A DNA stretch of 64,000 bases, taken from contig JAIXWO010000021.1 of the NCBI GenBank assembly GCA_027491235.1, positions 62,001 to 126,000 of the forward strand, read 5' to 3'. The position numbers and the translations under genes are program-made. This DNA is from Sphingomonadales bacterium (GTDB lineage: Bacteria > Pseudomonadota > Alphaproteobacteria > Sphingomonadales > Sphingomonadaceae). Below the pieces are notes generated by a model that saw only the letters and a program-made list of their open reading frames with translations, ran no database searches and was not told where the DNA came from. Below, piece by piece: positions 10,886-20,231 of this stretch. Within the stretch, counting starts at the first letter, position 1. Every line of letters begins with the position of its first letter.

Positions 10886-10917
10886 ACCAATTATATTGGT
10901 TCGCATGATTGGTCAAG
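10886..10917. promoter_or_regulatory. Candidate operator upstream of the hexuronate-locus TonB receptor
   Basis: ACCAATTATATTG (10886-10898) and TTGGTCAAG (10909-10917), matching the elements at 3410-3446. Confidence 0.5.
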
Positions 10918-11477
10918 CCAGTTTAAATAACCGGACAGGCAGCTGTTTCGTCATCCGTCTTACATGACCCTTCCGCCCTATCTGCAAATGGAAGAATCAC
11001 TCCCAGCTGTTCGGCGGAACTCAAATCGAGGGCGTAACCAAGCTCCCTAAAGCTCCGTGTGTCCCAAAACTATCGATCCGGCTGAGCCTTACAGCCCAAA
11101 GTCGGCGCAAAAGATCAAGGCGTTGATCGAGGTGAAAAACCGTTACCAGGCACATCACGGATCATCTCAATCTTACTGCCCGAGACTTCGAGCCGGATAA
11201 CACTGAGTTAGGGCACTGTAGTGCACCGCTTGAGATTCTAACGGAAACGAGCCTCCGGAGAATCCGCACATAGCATGCTGATGAGATTTGGGTTTCGAAA
11301 CTGTTTGGCGCTCCATGCGGAATGAAGATGCGAATAGTTTTTGTGTTGAGATCTACTGCCCAAAGGCAGCGCACTGCCGCCCACCGTCAACACGATAACC
11401 AGCGTCGTCGTCTTGGCTTTGATCTTGTCTAGGATGTCGCATGGGGATCATTTGCGTCAAACGGCATCGAGAAGCTG

Positions 11478-11678
11478 TTATCTCTCTCCCGCAAATAGGT
11501 CAGCCAATCTGCGAACCCATTTTGGTGCATGAGGGTAAGCCTTATTCAAACTGAGCGGCACGCCCTGCTGATCAACGATGACTTCAAATACCGCCCCCGC
11601 GGCACAAGCGCTGTCTGCCCGTTTGGTGACAGTCGGATCATCCAATTGCGCATCTGAAACAACTTCTGTTTGAGTCAT
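11478..11678 (-). CDS. Small hypothetical protein (66 aa)
   Basis: MTQTEVVSDAQLDDPTVTKRADSACAAGAVFEVIVDQQGVPLSLNKAYPHAPKWVRRLADLFAGER; downstream of the hydrolase terminator; no recognised family. Confidence 0.35.
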   Translation of the reverse strand: MTQTEVVSDAQLDDPTVTKRADSACAAGAVFEVIVDQQGVPLSLNKAYPHAPKWVRRLADLFAGER

Positions 11679-11720
11679 TGCGTGTCCCCGAAAAATGAGA
11701 CGGACATTCCGTACAATGTA

Positions 11721-11753
11721 AAAGAGGGCGGAAGCCGCAAGGCCGCCGCCCTC
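11721..11753 (-). terminator. Rho-independent terminator of the minus-strand operon ending in the MCP hydrolase
   Basis: GAGGGCGG (11724-11731) / CCGCCCTC (11746-11753), followed by TTTT in the minus-strand reading direction. Confidence 0.7.
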
Positions 11754-11762
11754 ACCAACTTC

Positions 11763-12605
11763 CTAATTGTTCAATACAAAATCAGTCACGAGCCGGTTAA
11801 ACTCATCCGCATGCTCAATCATTGCCCAATGGCCGCACCGATTAAGCAGGACGAGCCGGGAGTTAGGGATGTGGGCGCATAGGATAAGAGAGTGCTCAAA
11901 AGGCACCACGCGATCGTCACGACCATGGATGAGGAGTGCCGGGATTTGAAGCTGCATTAGCTTTTCCATGGGCGCCCAACGGTTTATCGGACCGCCTTTG
12001 GCGAGCATGCCAAGGAAATTCTCAAGGTGATCGGGACGACCCATCGCAGCGTCTGAACGGGCTTTACACAATTCGGGTGTCGCGAAAGTCTTATCGTAGA
12101 CCATGATGTTCACAAGCGCCATCATCGCCTCAGGCGTCGGCGTGCGATAGGCCTGCTGCAAATACTTGAGACCCTCTGTTGGGCCGTCGCCGGCGCTGAA
12201 GAGCTTAGGCATCGGGCTGGAACCGGAGCCCATCGTAATGAGGTGGCTCACGCGATCGGGATGATCGACAGCGACAGCCAAAGCCACAATGCCGCCCATG
12301 GAGTTGCCAACCAAGGCTGCTTTGTCGATCCCGAGTGCGTCCATGAATTGGATGGTCGCCCCGACATGATCGAGCGTTTCCTTTGTACAGGCCTGCGAAT
12401 CCCCCCATCCCGGCATATCCAGCGCATAGACATGGAAATGCTTCGCTAAGGTCTCGATGTTGCCGGAGAAGTTGCTCCAGCCAGTGGCGCCGGGGCCGCT
12501 CCCGTGGATCAGGATCAACGGATGGCCTTCGCCTGCTTCATAGTAACGCAGCTTCCAGTCTTTGGTCTGGATGTCGCGAGCTGCCTGATCTTTGGTAATT
12601 GCCAT
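11763..12605 (-). CDS. Alpha/beta hydrolase, meta-cleavage-product hydrolase (HsaD/BphD-like)
   Basis: From ATG at 12605 (MAITKDQAARDIQTKDWKLRYYEAGEGHPLILIHGSGPGATGWSNF); GNSMGG, HGRDDRVVP and CGHWAMIE triad blocks. Confidence 0.85.
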   Translation of the reverse strand: MAITKDQAARDIQTKDWKLRYYEAGEGHPLILIHGSGPGATGWSNFSGNIETLAKHFHVYALDMPGWGDSQACTKETLDHVGATIQFMDALGIDKAALVGNSMGGIVALAVAVDHPDRVSHLITMGSGSSPMPKLFSAGDGPTEGLKYLQQAYRTPTPEAMMALVNIMVYDKTFATPELCKARSDAAMGRPDHLENFLGMLAKGGPINRWAPMEKLMQLQIPALLIHGRDDRVVPFEHSLILCAHIPNSRLVLLNRCGHWAMIEHADEFNRLVTDFVLNN

Positions 12606-12639
12606 TTTTCGTCCTTTCTTCTCCGCGGCCTGCGGTGAC

Positions 12640-13392
12640 TCAGTCCATCCAAAGGCCGCCATTGACGTCGATAATTTCCCCCGTAACGAAGCTCGCATCG
12701 CGCGTGCACAGCCAGGCAACGGCGGAAGCAACCTCATCTGGCTGCCCCAGCCGTCCTGCGGGGATCTGCTGGACAAGGGCCTCTGGAAAGCTGGTCGTCA
12801 TCGGGCTCGCAATCGGCCCGGGCGCGACAACATTTGCCGTGATTCCGTGAACGGCGACTTCTTTGGCGAGGTAAAGCGTTAACGCATGGACGCCGGCCTT
12901 TGCAGCGCCATAGGCAGCGTTGCCGGCGCGCTCTTGCTCCGTTGGGTCCATCCAGGGTCTCGGGTTACCCCCGTTTTTGCCGAGAACAGAACCAATATTG
13001 ACAATCCTGCCGGAGCCTTGCTGCTTCATCGGTCCAATCACAGCCTGATTGGAGAGAAAGACGCCGCGCAGATTGATCGCGTGCACACGGTCCCATTCCT
13101 CGAGCGACAAGGTCTCAAAAGCGCCCAAGGACGTGACGCCCGCCGCGGTGACGAGGCAATCAATTCGACCAAAGCGAGCGAGCACCGCGTCCACCAGCGA
13201 CGCAATCGATTCAGGATCTGACAAGTCGGTCGCATAGCTCATACCATCCGTGCCAATGACAGGCGGCGCCGCAAGGTCCGCCAAAGCGAGCTGCGCGCCG
13301 CCCGCCGCAAAGCGCTTCGCCACGGCCTGCCCTATCATGCCGCCGCCGCCCGTGATGAGCGTGACCAGGCCGTCAAGGGCGAAGCGCGTCAC
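12640..13392 (-). CDS. SDR-family NAD(P)-dependent oxidoreductase
   Basis: TLITGGGGMIGQAVAKRFAAGG cofactor motif; YGAAKAG catalytic motif. Confidence 0.9.
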   Translation of the reverse strand: MTRFALDGLVTLITGGGGMIGQAVAKRFAAGGAQLALADLAAPPVIGTDGMSYATDLSDPESIASLVDAVLARFGRIDCLVTAAGVTSLGAFETLSLEEWDRVHAINLRGVFLSNQAVIGPMKQQGSGRIVNIGSVLGKNGGNPRPWMDPTEQERAGNAAYGAAKAGVHALTLYLAKEVAVHGITANVVAPGPIASPMTTSFPEALVQQIPAGRLGQPDEVASAVAWLCTRDASFVTGEIIDVNGGLWMD

Positions 13393-14807
13393 GCAGCCAC
13401 CCCACAGGCGTGCAGAGCTGCTTGGCGGCCAAAAACGGCTCCCCGCAATACCGATGTCGATCCGGTATAGGTGCGGTAATAAATGCCCATGGTTTCGCCC
13501 GCGGCATAGAGCCCGGCAATGGGCAGGCCATCCTGATTAAGCACGCGGGCATGGCGGTCCGCCTTTAAGCCGCCAAATGTGAAGACATTGGCGGAGATGA
13601 CTGGCCAGGCGCGGAAAGGTCCGCGCTCAATCGGCCGTGCCCAGTTCGACTTCGACGGCATGAGACCCTTGGTGGACAGTCCATCCGCGCGCAAAGGATC
13701 AAATTGGCCGGCGCCACAGGCTGCATTGAACGTCCCAATTGTTTCTTCCAAAACATCCGCGGGCACACCGATCTTGCCAGCGAGTTCGAAGAGTGTCTCG
13801 GCCTCGACCGGCGGCTGGTCCGTGCGACTGCCCTTTTGCCAATTGGGCACATCGTCCAGCCCGGCATCAACGATCATCCAGGCCAAGCCGTCGCGCTGTT
13901 CATAAATTCGGCGCGTTACATTTTCATAATGCGCATCGACGGTTCCCGGTGCCTCATCTGTAAAACGCTGCCCAGCCTTATTGACCAACACGCCATATGG
14001 AAAAGTGAATATGGCGGGCTCGGCGACGCCGGAACGTGGGTCGATCGGCTCGGCATGGTAGCTGCCAAAATCGCCGTTGGGCGCAGCCCCGATCGCCAGC
14101 GCCATGCGGATGCCTTCACCTTTATTATAATGGCCACCACGTGCAACAGGTCGCAGATTGATTGCGTCGGCGCCCACATATTGGGCGAGCATTTCTGGGT
14201 TGCCTTCAAACCCGCCACAGGCAAGGATAACCGCATCGCACGCGATTGATCCGCGCGAGGTATCAAGGCCCACAACACGTCCCGCATCGATGACCAAATT
14301 GCGCGCTGTTGTTTCAAACCGAAAGTCCACGCCCGCTTCACGCGCTGCGCCGGTCAATGTCTCAACCATTGCCCAGCCGCCCCCAACAGGGAGTAAACGG
14401 GTTGTTGTCGTTGTGATGAAGGCGGTCGGGAGAAAGTCGAACTTTAAACCCGTTTTTTCCAGCCAGCGGAGCGTTGGACCGGCATGTTCCACAAAGGCAG
14501 ACAAGACGTCGGGGTCCACAGTGGACTGGCTGCGCGCCAAAGGTGACCAATCGTCATGGGCTCGCACCATTTCCTGAACGATGCTGGGGTCCGTATACCC
14601 GCCCGCATTGGCCATGAAGTGATCGACAAAATCGTCCGCCACCTCATCCATCGACTTCATGCGCAAATAGGCTTCGGTGTAGCGCGTATTGCCGCCATGC
14701 TCACCCTCTGACGCGCGCTCAACAAGGGTAACGCGGCCCCCCGCCTGCGCGGCGCTAACGGCAGCGCTAAGCCCCGCAATCCCGCTTCCGACAACAACAA
14801 TATGCAT
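13389..14807 (-). CDS. FAD-binding flavoprotein, fumarate reductase/KstD/TcuA-like
   Basis: From ATG 14807 (MHIVVVGSGIAGLSAAVSAAQAGGRVTLVERASEGEHGGNTRYTEAYLRMK); C-terminal GLYAAGETMGIYYRTYTGSTSVLRGAVFGRQAA. Confidence 0.85.
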   Translation of the reverse strand: MHIVVVGSGIAGLSAAVSAAQAGGRVTLVERASEGEHGGNTRYTEAYLRMKSMDEVADDFVDHFMANAGGYTDPSIVQEMVRAHDDWSPLARSQSTVDPDVLSAFVEHAGPTLRWLEKTGLKFDFLPTAFITTTTTRLLPVGGGWAMVETLTGAAREAGVDFRFETTARNLVIDAGRVVGLDTSRGSIACDAVILACGGFEGNPEMLAQYVGADAINLRPVARGGHYNKGEGIRMALAIGAAPNGDFGSYHAEPIDPRSGVAEPAIFTFPYGVLVNKAGQRFTDEAPGTVDAHYENVTRRIYEQRDGLAWMIVDAGLDDVPNWQKGSRTDQPPVEAETLFELAGKIGVPADVLEETIGTFNAACGAGQFDPLRADGLSTKGLMPSKSNWARPIERGPFRAWPVISANVFTFGGLKADRHARVLNQDGLPIAGLYAAGETMGIYYRTYTGSTSVLRGAVFGRQAALHACGVAA

Positions 14808-14814
14808 CCGCTTC

Positions 14815-15663
14815 TCACTTGCTCCGATAAATTTGTTCAAGCGCATCCCAATGGGGCTTAGCGACCGCGGCCTGACGTTCCTCGAAGCTTGCCAGGCGAT
14901 CCTTAACGGCATCAAGAGAACCGGTTTCCTTGAGCGAGCCCAGCACCTCTGCCGAGGCCCGCACGGCTGCTTGCAGCGCAGCATTGGCGTAAAGGACGAT
15001 CCCAAACCCCATATCGGCAAGCTCTGCCTGCGGGAGCGGCGGGGTCTTGCCGCCGTGAACGATGTTCGCAACCTGCGGGACGCTAAGCTTCGCGATCTGG
15101 CGCATTTGTACAGCATCGCGCGGGGCCTCGACAAAAGTCATGTCTGCTCCGGCTTCGATAAACGCTTGCGCCCGATCAAGCGCAGCGGAAAGGCCCTCCA
15201 CCGCCAGCGCATCGGTGCGCGCAATGATCAACGTATCCTTGGTGCGCGCATCGGCAGCCGCTTTCACCTTGGGCACCATATCGTGAAGTGGGACGACGCC
15301 CTTGCCATTGAAATGGCCGCAACGCTTCGGAAACTCTTGGTCCTCCAATTGGATGGCAGACGCGCCTGCGCGTTCCAGTACCTTCATAGTCCGCCAGGTG
15401 TTGACGCCATTGCCAAAGCCGGTGTCCGCATCGACAACCAAGGGCAACGCGACCGCGTCCGCCATATGCGCCACGGTCTGGGCAACATTATCGAGCGATG
15501 TCAGGCCTATATCCGGCGCGCCCAGCGCCATGTTCGCTATCCCGGCCCCCGTGACATAAACGCATTCAAAGCCCAGATCCTCGATGATCCGGGCAAAAAG
15601 GGCGTTAGCAGCCCCCGGTGCGAGAACCGCCCGTCGGCGTGCAACGATCTCCCGCAGCGACAT
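14815..15663 (-). CDS. Isocitrate lyase/PEP mutase superfamily lyase (methylisocitrate or 2,3-dimethylmalate lyase-like)
   Basis: VVDADTGFGN, QLEDQEFPKRCGHFNGK (lyase-type KRCGH), IIARTDALAVEG. Confidence 0.88.
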   Translation of the reverse strand: MSLREIVARRRAVLAPGAANALFARIIEDLGFECVYVTGAGIANMALGAPDIGLTSLDNVAQTVAHMADAVALPLVVDADTGFGNGVNTWRTMKVLERAGASAIQLEDQEFPKRCGHFNGKGVVPLHDMVPKVKAAADARTKDTLIIARTDALAVEGLSAALDRAQAFIEAGADMTFVEAPRDAVQMRQIAKLSVPQVANIVHGGKTPPLPQAELADMGFGIVLYANAALQAAVRASAEVLGSLKETGSLDAVKDRLASFEERQAAVAKPHWDALEQIYRSK

Positions 15664-15664
15664 G

Positions 15665-16264
15665 TCAGGCCTGCCCCGCCTCGGTCACAAAAGCATCGGT
15701 CGTCGTGACGATGCCGACCGCCGGGGCGATCATGGTGATGAAATGATCGTGTAGAGCAGGATTGGGCGCAGCACACACATCTTCGATGATAATGGGGGCA
15801 AAACCCGCATCGTCCGCAAAACGCGCCGTGCTCTCGACAACCAAATGGGTCGCGACGCCGCCTAGATAAAGCGTCTTGATACCGTGCTGCATAAGCCAGG
15901 TCATCAGGCCGGTATTGAAAAACGGATTGACGCACTGTTTGGTTACCACGAGTTCGCCCTCAATTGGCGCGACCAGCGGGTGAAACTCGGCCCCAAACTC
16001 ACCGAGGATCGCCGCGCGATTATTCTTGAGGCCGGTTATCCGCGCAGCCACACTAAGACAGTCCACATAATCAGGCCGGAAGCCAAGCCGGACATGCACC
16101 ACAGCCATGCCGGCTGCGCGTGCGGCATCAAGGCACCGCTTGGCATTGGTCAGTACGCCGCGCTCTTCAACGATTTTGGCAAGGCCGTGAGCACCTACCT
16201 TACCCTTGGGGTCTACCATCTCATTTTGAAGATCGAGCAAGAGCAAGGCGGACGTCATAAACAT
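15665..16264 (-). CDS. Isochorismatase-like hydrolase, with Val at the usual catalytic Cys position
   Basis: LLLLDLQNEMV, ELVVTKQCVNPFFNT, GGVATHLVVESTARFADDAGF (family norm GVATNVCVESTARDA). Confidence 0.85.
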   Translation of the reverse strand: MFMTSALLLLDLQNEMVDPKGKVGAHGLAKIVEERGVLTNAKRCLDAARAAGMAVVHVRLGFRPDYVDCLSVAARITGLKNNRAAILGEFGAEFHPLVAPIEGELVVTKQCVNPFFNTGLMTWLMQHGIKTLYLGGVATHLVVESTARFADDAGFAPIIIEDVCAAPNPALHDHFITMIAPAVGIVTTTDAFVTEAGQA

Positions 16265-16286
16265 ACTCCAATTGGGCAAAAGGATT

Positions 16287-16313
16287 GGCGCGGCGACGGA
16301 AGGCCGCCGCGCC
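16287..16313. terminator. GC-rich stem-loop between the isochorismatase-like and TonB receptor genes
   Basis: Perfect 9-bp stem GGCGCGGCG (16287-16295) / CGCCGCGCC (16305-16313). Confidence 0.5.
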
Positions 16314-16343
16314 ACTGGGAGAGAATTGAGAGGAAACGACTAA

Positions 16344-18617
16344 TTAATAGCGAAAGGAAAGCGTCGCACCGAAGGTCGCAGGCATGCCTGCAAACCGCGC
16401 GGAAACGTCTGCAATTCGATAAGCGTTCGTCCAATAATATTTGTCAAACACGTTGCGGCCCCAGACACTGAACCGCCAACGGTCATCCGACGACGAAATG
16501 CCAGCCCGAAGATCAACCAGCGTATAGCCGTCAATCTTCAACACTTCGTTCTCGCCGAGCCCGCCATTGGTCTTGCTGCGGAGGGTGGCATTGGCGCCGA
16601 CGAAGCCGTTCAGGCTAGCCGAAAGCGGGAAGCTGTAATCGGCTGCGATCGAGCCCTGCCATTTGGGCGTGTTGGGGAAAGCTTCGCCCTTGAAATTGCG
16701 AGAAGCACCCAAGGGATCAATATTGGTGAAGTTGCCGATCCGGCTATGGACATAGGTCAATCCGCCATTCAGCGTGAGCCCTTCTACCGGACGCAGGATT
16801 AGTTGCGCCTCAGCACCTGAAACTTTCGACTTGGGAATATTCACAAGGCGGTTGAGCGTGCCAAAGGGCGGCACATTATCACTGCCCAACACCTGCTTGT
16901 CGGCATAGTCATAATAGAAGACAGCACCGTTGATCTGCACGCCGCGCCGAGGCGACAGCTTGAGGCCAGCTTCATAGGCTGTCAGCTTTTCTTGGGTCGC
17001 CGGATCATATTGGAACGATAATACAGCTGGGATGAGGGGGAAGGCCCCGACCTTAAAGCCGCGACTTACGTTTGCGTAAATCAGTGTTTCGCTATTAGGT
17101 GTGAAGTCAACCCCTACCCGCCACGAAAGATTGTCTTCCTTAAGCGTGCTGAAAGTCGGAGCCCCAGCAACAGGCCCGTTGAACTGGGTGCATTCAGGGT
17201 TACCGGGGATCTGCAAGATGAGCCCCAGAGCGCCATTGGCCGAATTGCCTGTGCAGCCGGTAAACTTGTCGCGCGTATCGGTGTAGCGGACACCGGCATG
17301 CAGCTTGACCTGATCGTTGAGCGCATAGTCAAGGTTTGTGAAGGCCGAAACATTGCGGAATTTCTGGGTCGACGAGATGTCGATCGCGTCCGGAATTGGC
17401 GCGCCAAAGAAAAGATTGAAGGCTCGGAAACCACTGCCAGACGTAGAGGTGAGTGTCTGCGTTTCCTGAACCTTGTTATCCTCATAATTGGCACCCACGA
17501 TCCAGCGGCTCCCATTCCCGAATTCGCCGGACAGGCGCACCTCTTGGAACAGCGCCTTGATCGAACCGCGGTCAATCGTATCGACAATCTGGAGGCCCGT
17601 GGCATCCGGATCGACCCGGTCATCTTGCTGATAGTCGCCATAAGAAGTCAGCGACGTCAGGGTCACAGCATCCGACGCTTCATAATCAAGCCGAGCTGTG
17701 GCATGAACAAGACGATCATCGCGCTTCGGCCCAAAGCCCGCTGTCCAATCGGCGTCGCGAGACCCGGACGCCAAAGGGAAAGTCAGAAGGCGCGGATCGA
17801 TCGCAGGGAGGATCAACGGCGTGACTTGATGCAATTGGGCCGCCTGTACATCGGACTTATCCCAAAAGGCAGTCAGGCCAAATTTCGCAGTCAGGCGATC
17901 CCCTGAAGCAATGTCAACCAAGGCCCGCATTTGGGTAAAGTTGCGCTTGCCGTTGCCGTCTTCCGGCCGGGTGGTGCTCCGCTGCCAGTCGCCTGAACCT
18001 TCATGGCGCGCTGCCAAACGAACACCCACGCCATCTGCGATCGGGCCCGAGACAAAGCCGCCCAATTCCCAAGCGTTGAAACGACCATAGCCTGCATCCA
18101 TGCCAGCCTTGAGCGTGTCGGTCGGGCGCGCTGCAATATAGTTAACCGCTCCGCCGGTCGAGTTCGACCCGAACAGTAAGCCTTGCGGCCCCTTCAGGAC
18201 TTCAACGCGCTCAAGATCAAAGCTTGCACCTCGCGACATCGCGGAAAAGGCAAGCGGCGCTTCGTCCTGATAAACAGTCACGGTCGGTGTCGACGCGATA
18301 TCATAATTGTAGAAGCCGACGCCACGCAGCGAATAGACCGGCGTACTGTAGGCCGATTGGGTGAAGGTGAAGCCCGGCACGATCTTACCGAGATCATCTG
18401 CGCTGCGAATTCCCGCCGCCACAAGATCAGCGCCCGCCGCAGCCGTAATCGACATCGGAACGTCGTTGACAGATTCCGCTCGCTTGGTCGCGGTAACAAT
18501 AATTTCGCCGTTTTGAGGTTGCTCGTCAGCAGTCTGCGCAAAAACAGTTGCAGGCGCGATGCACGCCGCAATAGCCAACCAGGACGCGATACCTTTCTTC
18601 AGGTGCAAAGTTTTCAT
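16344..18617 (-). CDS. TonB-dependent receptor
   Basis: 757 aa; signal peptide, GEIIVTATKRAESVNDVPMSITAAAG, C-terminal ATFGATLSFRY. Confidence 0.95.
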   Translation of the reverse strand: MKTLHLKKGIASWLAIAACIAPATVFAQTADEQPQNGEIIVTATKRAESVNDVPMSITAAAGADLVAAGIRSADDLGKIVPGFTFTQSAYSTPVYSLRGVGFYNYDIASTPTVTVYQDEAPLAFSAMSRGASFDLERVEVLKGPQGLLFGSNSTGGAVNYIAARPTDTLKAGMDAGYGRFNAWELGGFVSGPIADGVGVRLAARHEGSGDWQRSTTRPEDGNGKRNFTQMRALVDIASGDRLTAKFGLTAFWDKSDVQAAQLHQVTPLILPAIDPRLLTFPLASGSRDADWTAGFGPKRDDRLVHATARLDYEASDAVTLTSLTSYGDYQQDDRVDPDATGLQIVDTIDRGSIKALFQEVRLSGEFGNGSRWIVGANYEDNKVQETQTLTSTSGSGFRAFNLFFGAPIPDAIDISSTQKFRNVSAFTNLDYALNDQVKLHAGVRYTDTRDKFTGCTGNSANGALGLILQIPGNPECTQFNGPVAGAPTFSTLKEDNLSWRVGVDFTPNSETLIYANVSRGFKVGAFPLIPAVLSFQYDPATQEKLTAYEAGLKLSPRRGVQINGAVFYYDYADKQVLGSDNVPPFGTLNRLVNIPKSKVSGAEAQLILRPVEGLTLNGGLTYVHSRIGNFTNIDPLGASRNFKGEAFPNTPKWQGSIAADYSFPLSASLNGFVGANATLRSKTNGGLGENEVLKIDGYTLVDLRAGISSSDDRWRFSVWGRNVFDKYYWTNAYRIADVSARFAGMPATFGATLSFRY

Positions 18618-18758
18618 GCTCTCTCTCCCTTATCACGAATGGCAACCCGATGGGGCAACTGCCAGTCATCTTATTCACCCTTGACGCAGTGGCTAAATCA
18701 TCGCCATCATTGAACGAAGCGATAAATTTCAATAGTCATTATCGATAAGGATGATACC

Positions 18759-20222
18759 TTGGTCACAGAGAAACAAAGAGTTGTCGTTGTCGGCGCGGGC
18801 AATGCAGCCCTATGCGCGGCCATCTCTGCCGCAGAAAACGGGGCCAGCGTTGTCATGCTGGAACGCGCACCTCAGGAGGCGCGGGGTGGCAACTCTGCCT
18901 TTACCGGTGGGTGCTTCCGAACAGTCTATCGGGGAGCAGAGGACATTGCGCGACTGGTGCCCGATCTCTCGGAAACGGAAATGGAAACGTGCGATTTCGG
19001 GCAATATGACGCCGAGACCTTCTACCTCGATCTGTGTCGCCTGAGCGGGTATCGCGCGGACCCTATCCTCATTGACTTGCTTGTCGACCAGAGCCTTTCG
19101 ACGCTTTTGTGGATGCGCGGCCAAGGCGTCCGCTTCCTCCCTGCATTTGGTCGCCAATCCTTTAAAGTTGAGGGACGCAATATCTTCTGGGGCGGGCTCA
19201 CAATCGAGACTGCAGGCGGTGGCTTGGGGCTGGTCGAGGCCCTGTTTCGGCGCGCTGAAGCATTAGGCGTCGAGATCCGATATGAGAGCAAGGTTGAAGC
19301 AATTATCGGCAATCGCCACTCGGTAAGCGGCGTTATCGTAAATGGTGAAGAACTCAGGACGGACAGCGTTATCCTCGCCGCGGGCGGCTATCACGCCAAT
19401 ACCGAAGCGCGTGTTCGTTATTTAGGCGCGGGCTGGGATTTGGCCAAGGTGCGGGGATCACGATATAATACGGGGAATGTCATTCAAGCAGCACTTGATA
19501 TTGGCGCTCGCGCGCATGGCAATTGGTCCGGCTGTCACAGCGTTTTCTTCGACGCCAATGCGGATGACTTCGGGAACCTCGCCGTTCTAAACCAACAAAA
19601 AAACTATTTCACGCTGGGTGTCGTCGTGAACATGAAGGGGCAGCGCTTCTTCGACGAAGGGTCGGATTTCAGGAACTATACATACTCGAAAATGGGGGCC
19701 GCCATCTTAAACCAACCCGGCGGAACTGGCTGGCAGGTCTTTGATGCCCAGTCCGTGCCCATTCTGCCAGACGAATATCGAACCCCCAGAGCCGCTCGCT
19801 TCGAAGCAGACACTCTCGAAGCTCTGGCGAGCAAGCTAGAAGGAATTGATCAAGAGGCGTTTCTGGCTACCATCTATGATTTCAACGCCGCGGTGGATAA
19901 AAGCACGCCCTTCAATCCTGCAGTACTGGATGGTCGGGCCACACAGGGCCTCGACATTAACAAATCCAATTGGGCGCGGGCCCTGACGCAGCCGCCCTTT
20001 GTCGCCTATCAGGTTACGTGCGGGATCACATTGACCTATGGGGGCCTGGCAATCGACGAAGAGGCCCGCGTCCAGAATGAAGAGGGCACTCCAATTAAGG
20101 GCCTATTCGCCGCAGGAGAACTGGTCGGCGGGCTATATTATGATCGCTATCCCGGCGGCGCAGGCCTCACCAGCGGTTCCGTCTTTGGTCGTATTGCAGG
20201 CAGAAACGCGGCGGCGGCCTAA
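18759..20222 (+). CDS. FAD-binding flavoprotein, fumarate reductase/KstD/TcuA-like (second copy)
   Basis: TTG start; VVVVGAGNAALCAAISAAENGASVVMLERAPQEARGGNSAFTGG; C-terminal GLFAAGELVGGLYYDRYPGGAGLTSGSVFGRIAGRNAA. Confidence 0.87.
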   Translation: MVTEKQRVVVVGAGNAALCAAISAAENGASVVMLERAPQEARGGNSAFTGGCFRTVYRGAEDIARLVPDLSETEMETCDFGQYDAETFYLDLCRLSGYRADPILIDLLVDQSLSTLLWMRGQGVRFLPAFGRQSFKVEGRNIFWGGLTIETAGGGLGLVEALFRRAEALGVEIRYESKVEAIIGNRHSVSGVIVNGEELRTDSVILAAGGYHANTEARVRYLGAGWDLAKVRGSRYNTGNVIQAALDIGARAHGNWSGCHSVFFDANADDFGNLAVLNQQKNYFTLGVVVNMKGQRFFDEGSDFRNYTYSKMGAAILNQPGGTGWQVFDAQSVPILPDEYRTPRAARFEADTLEALASKLEGIDQEAFLATIYDFNAAVDKSTPFNPAVLDGRATQGLDINKSNWARALTQPPFVAYQVTCGITLTYGGLAIDEEARVQNEEGTPIKGLFAAGELVGGLYYDRYPGGAGLTSGSVFGRIAGRNAAAA

Positions 20223-20231
20223 CGCTTGACC

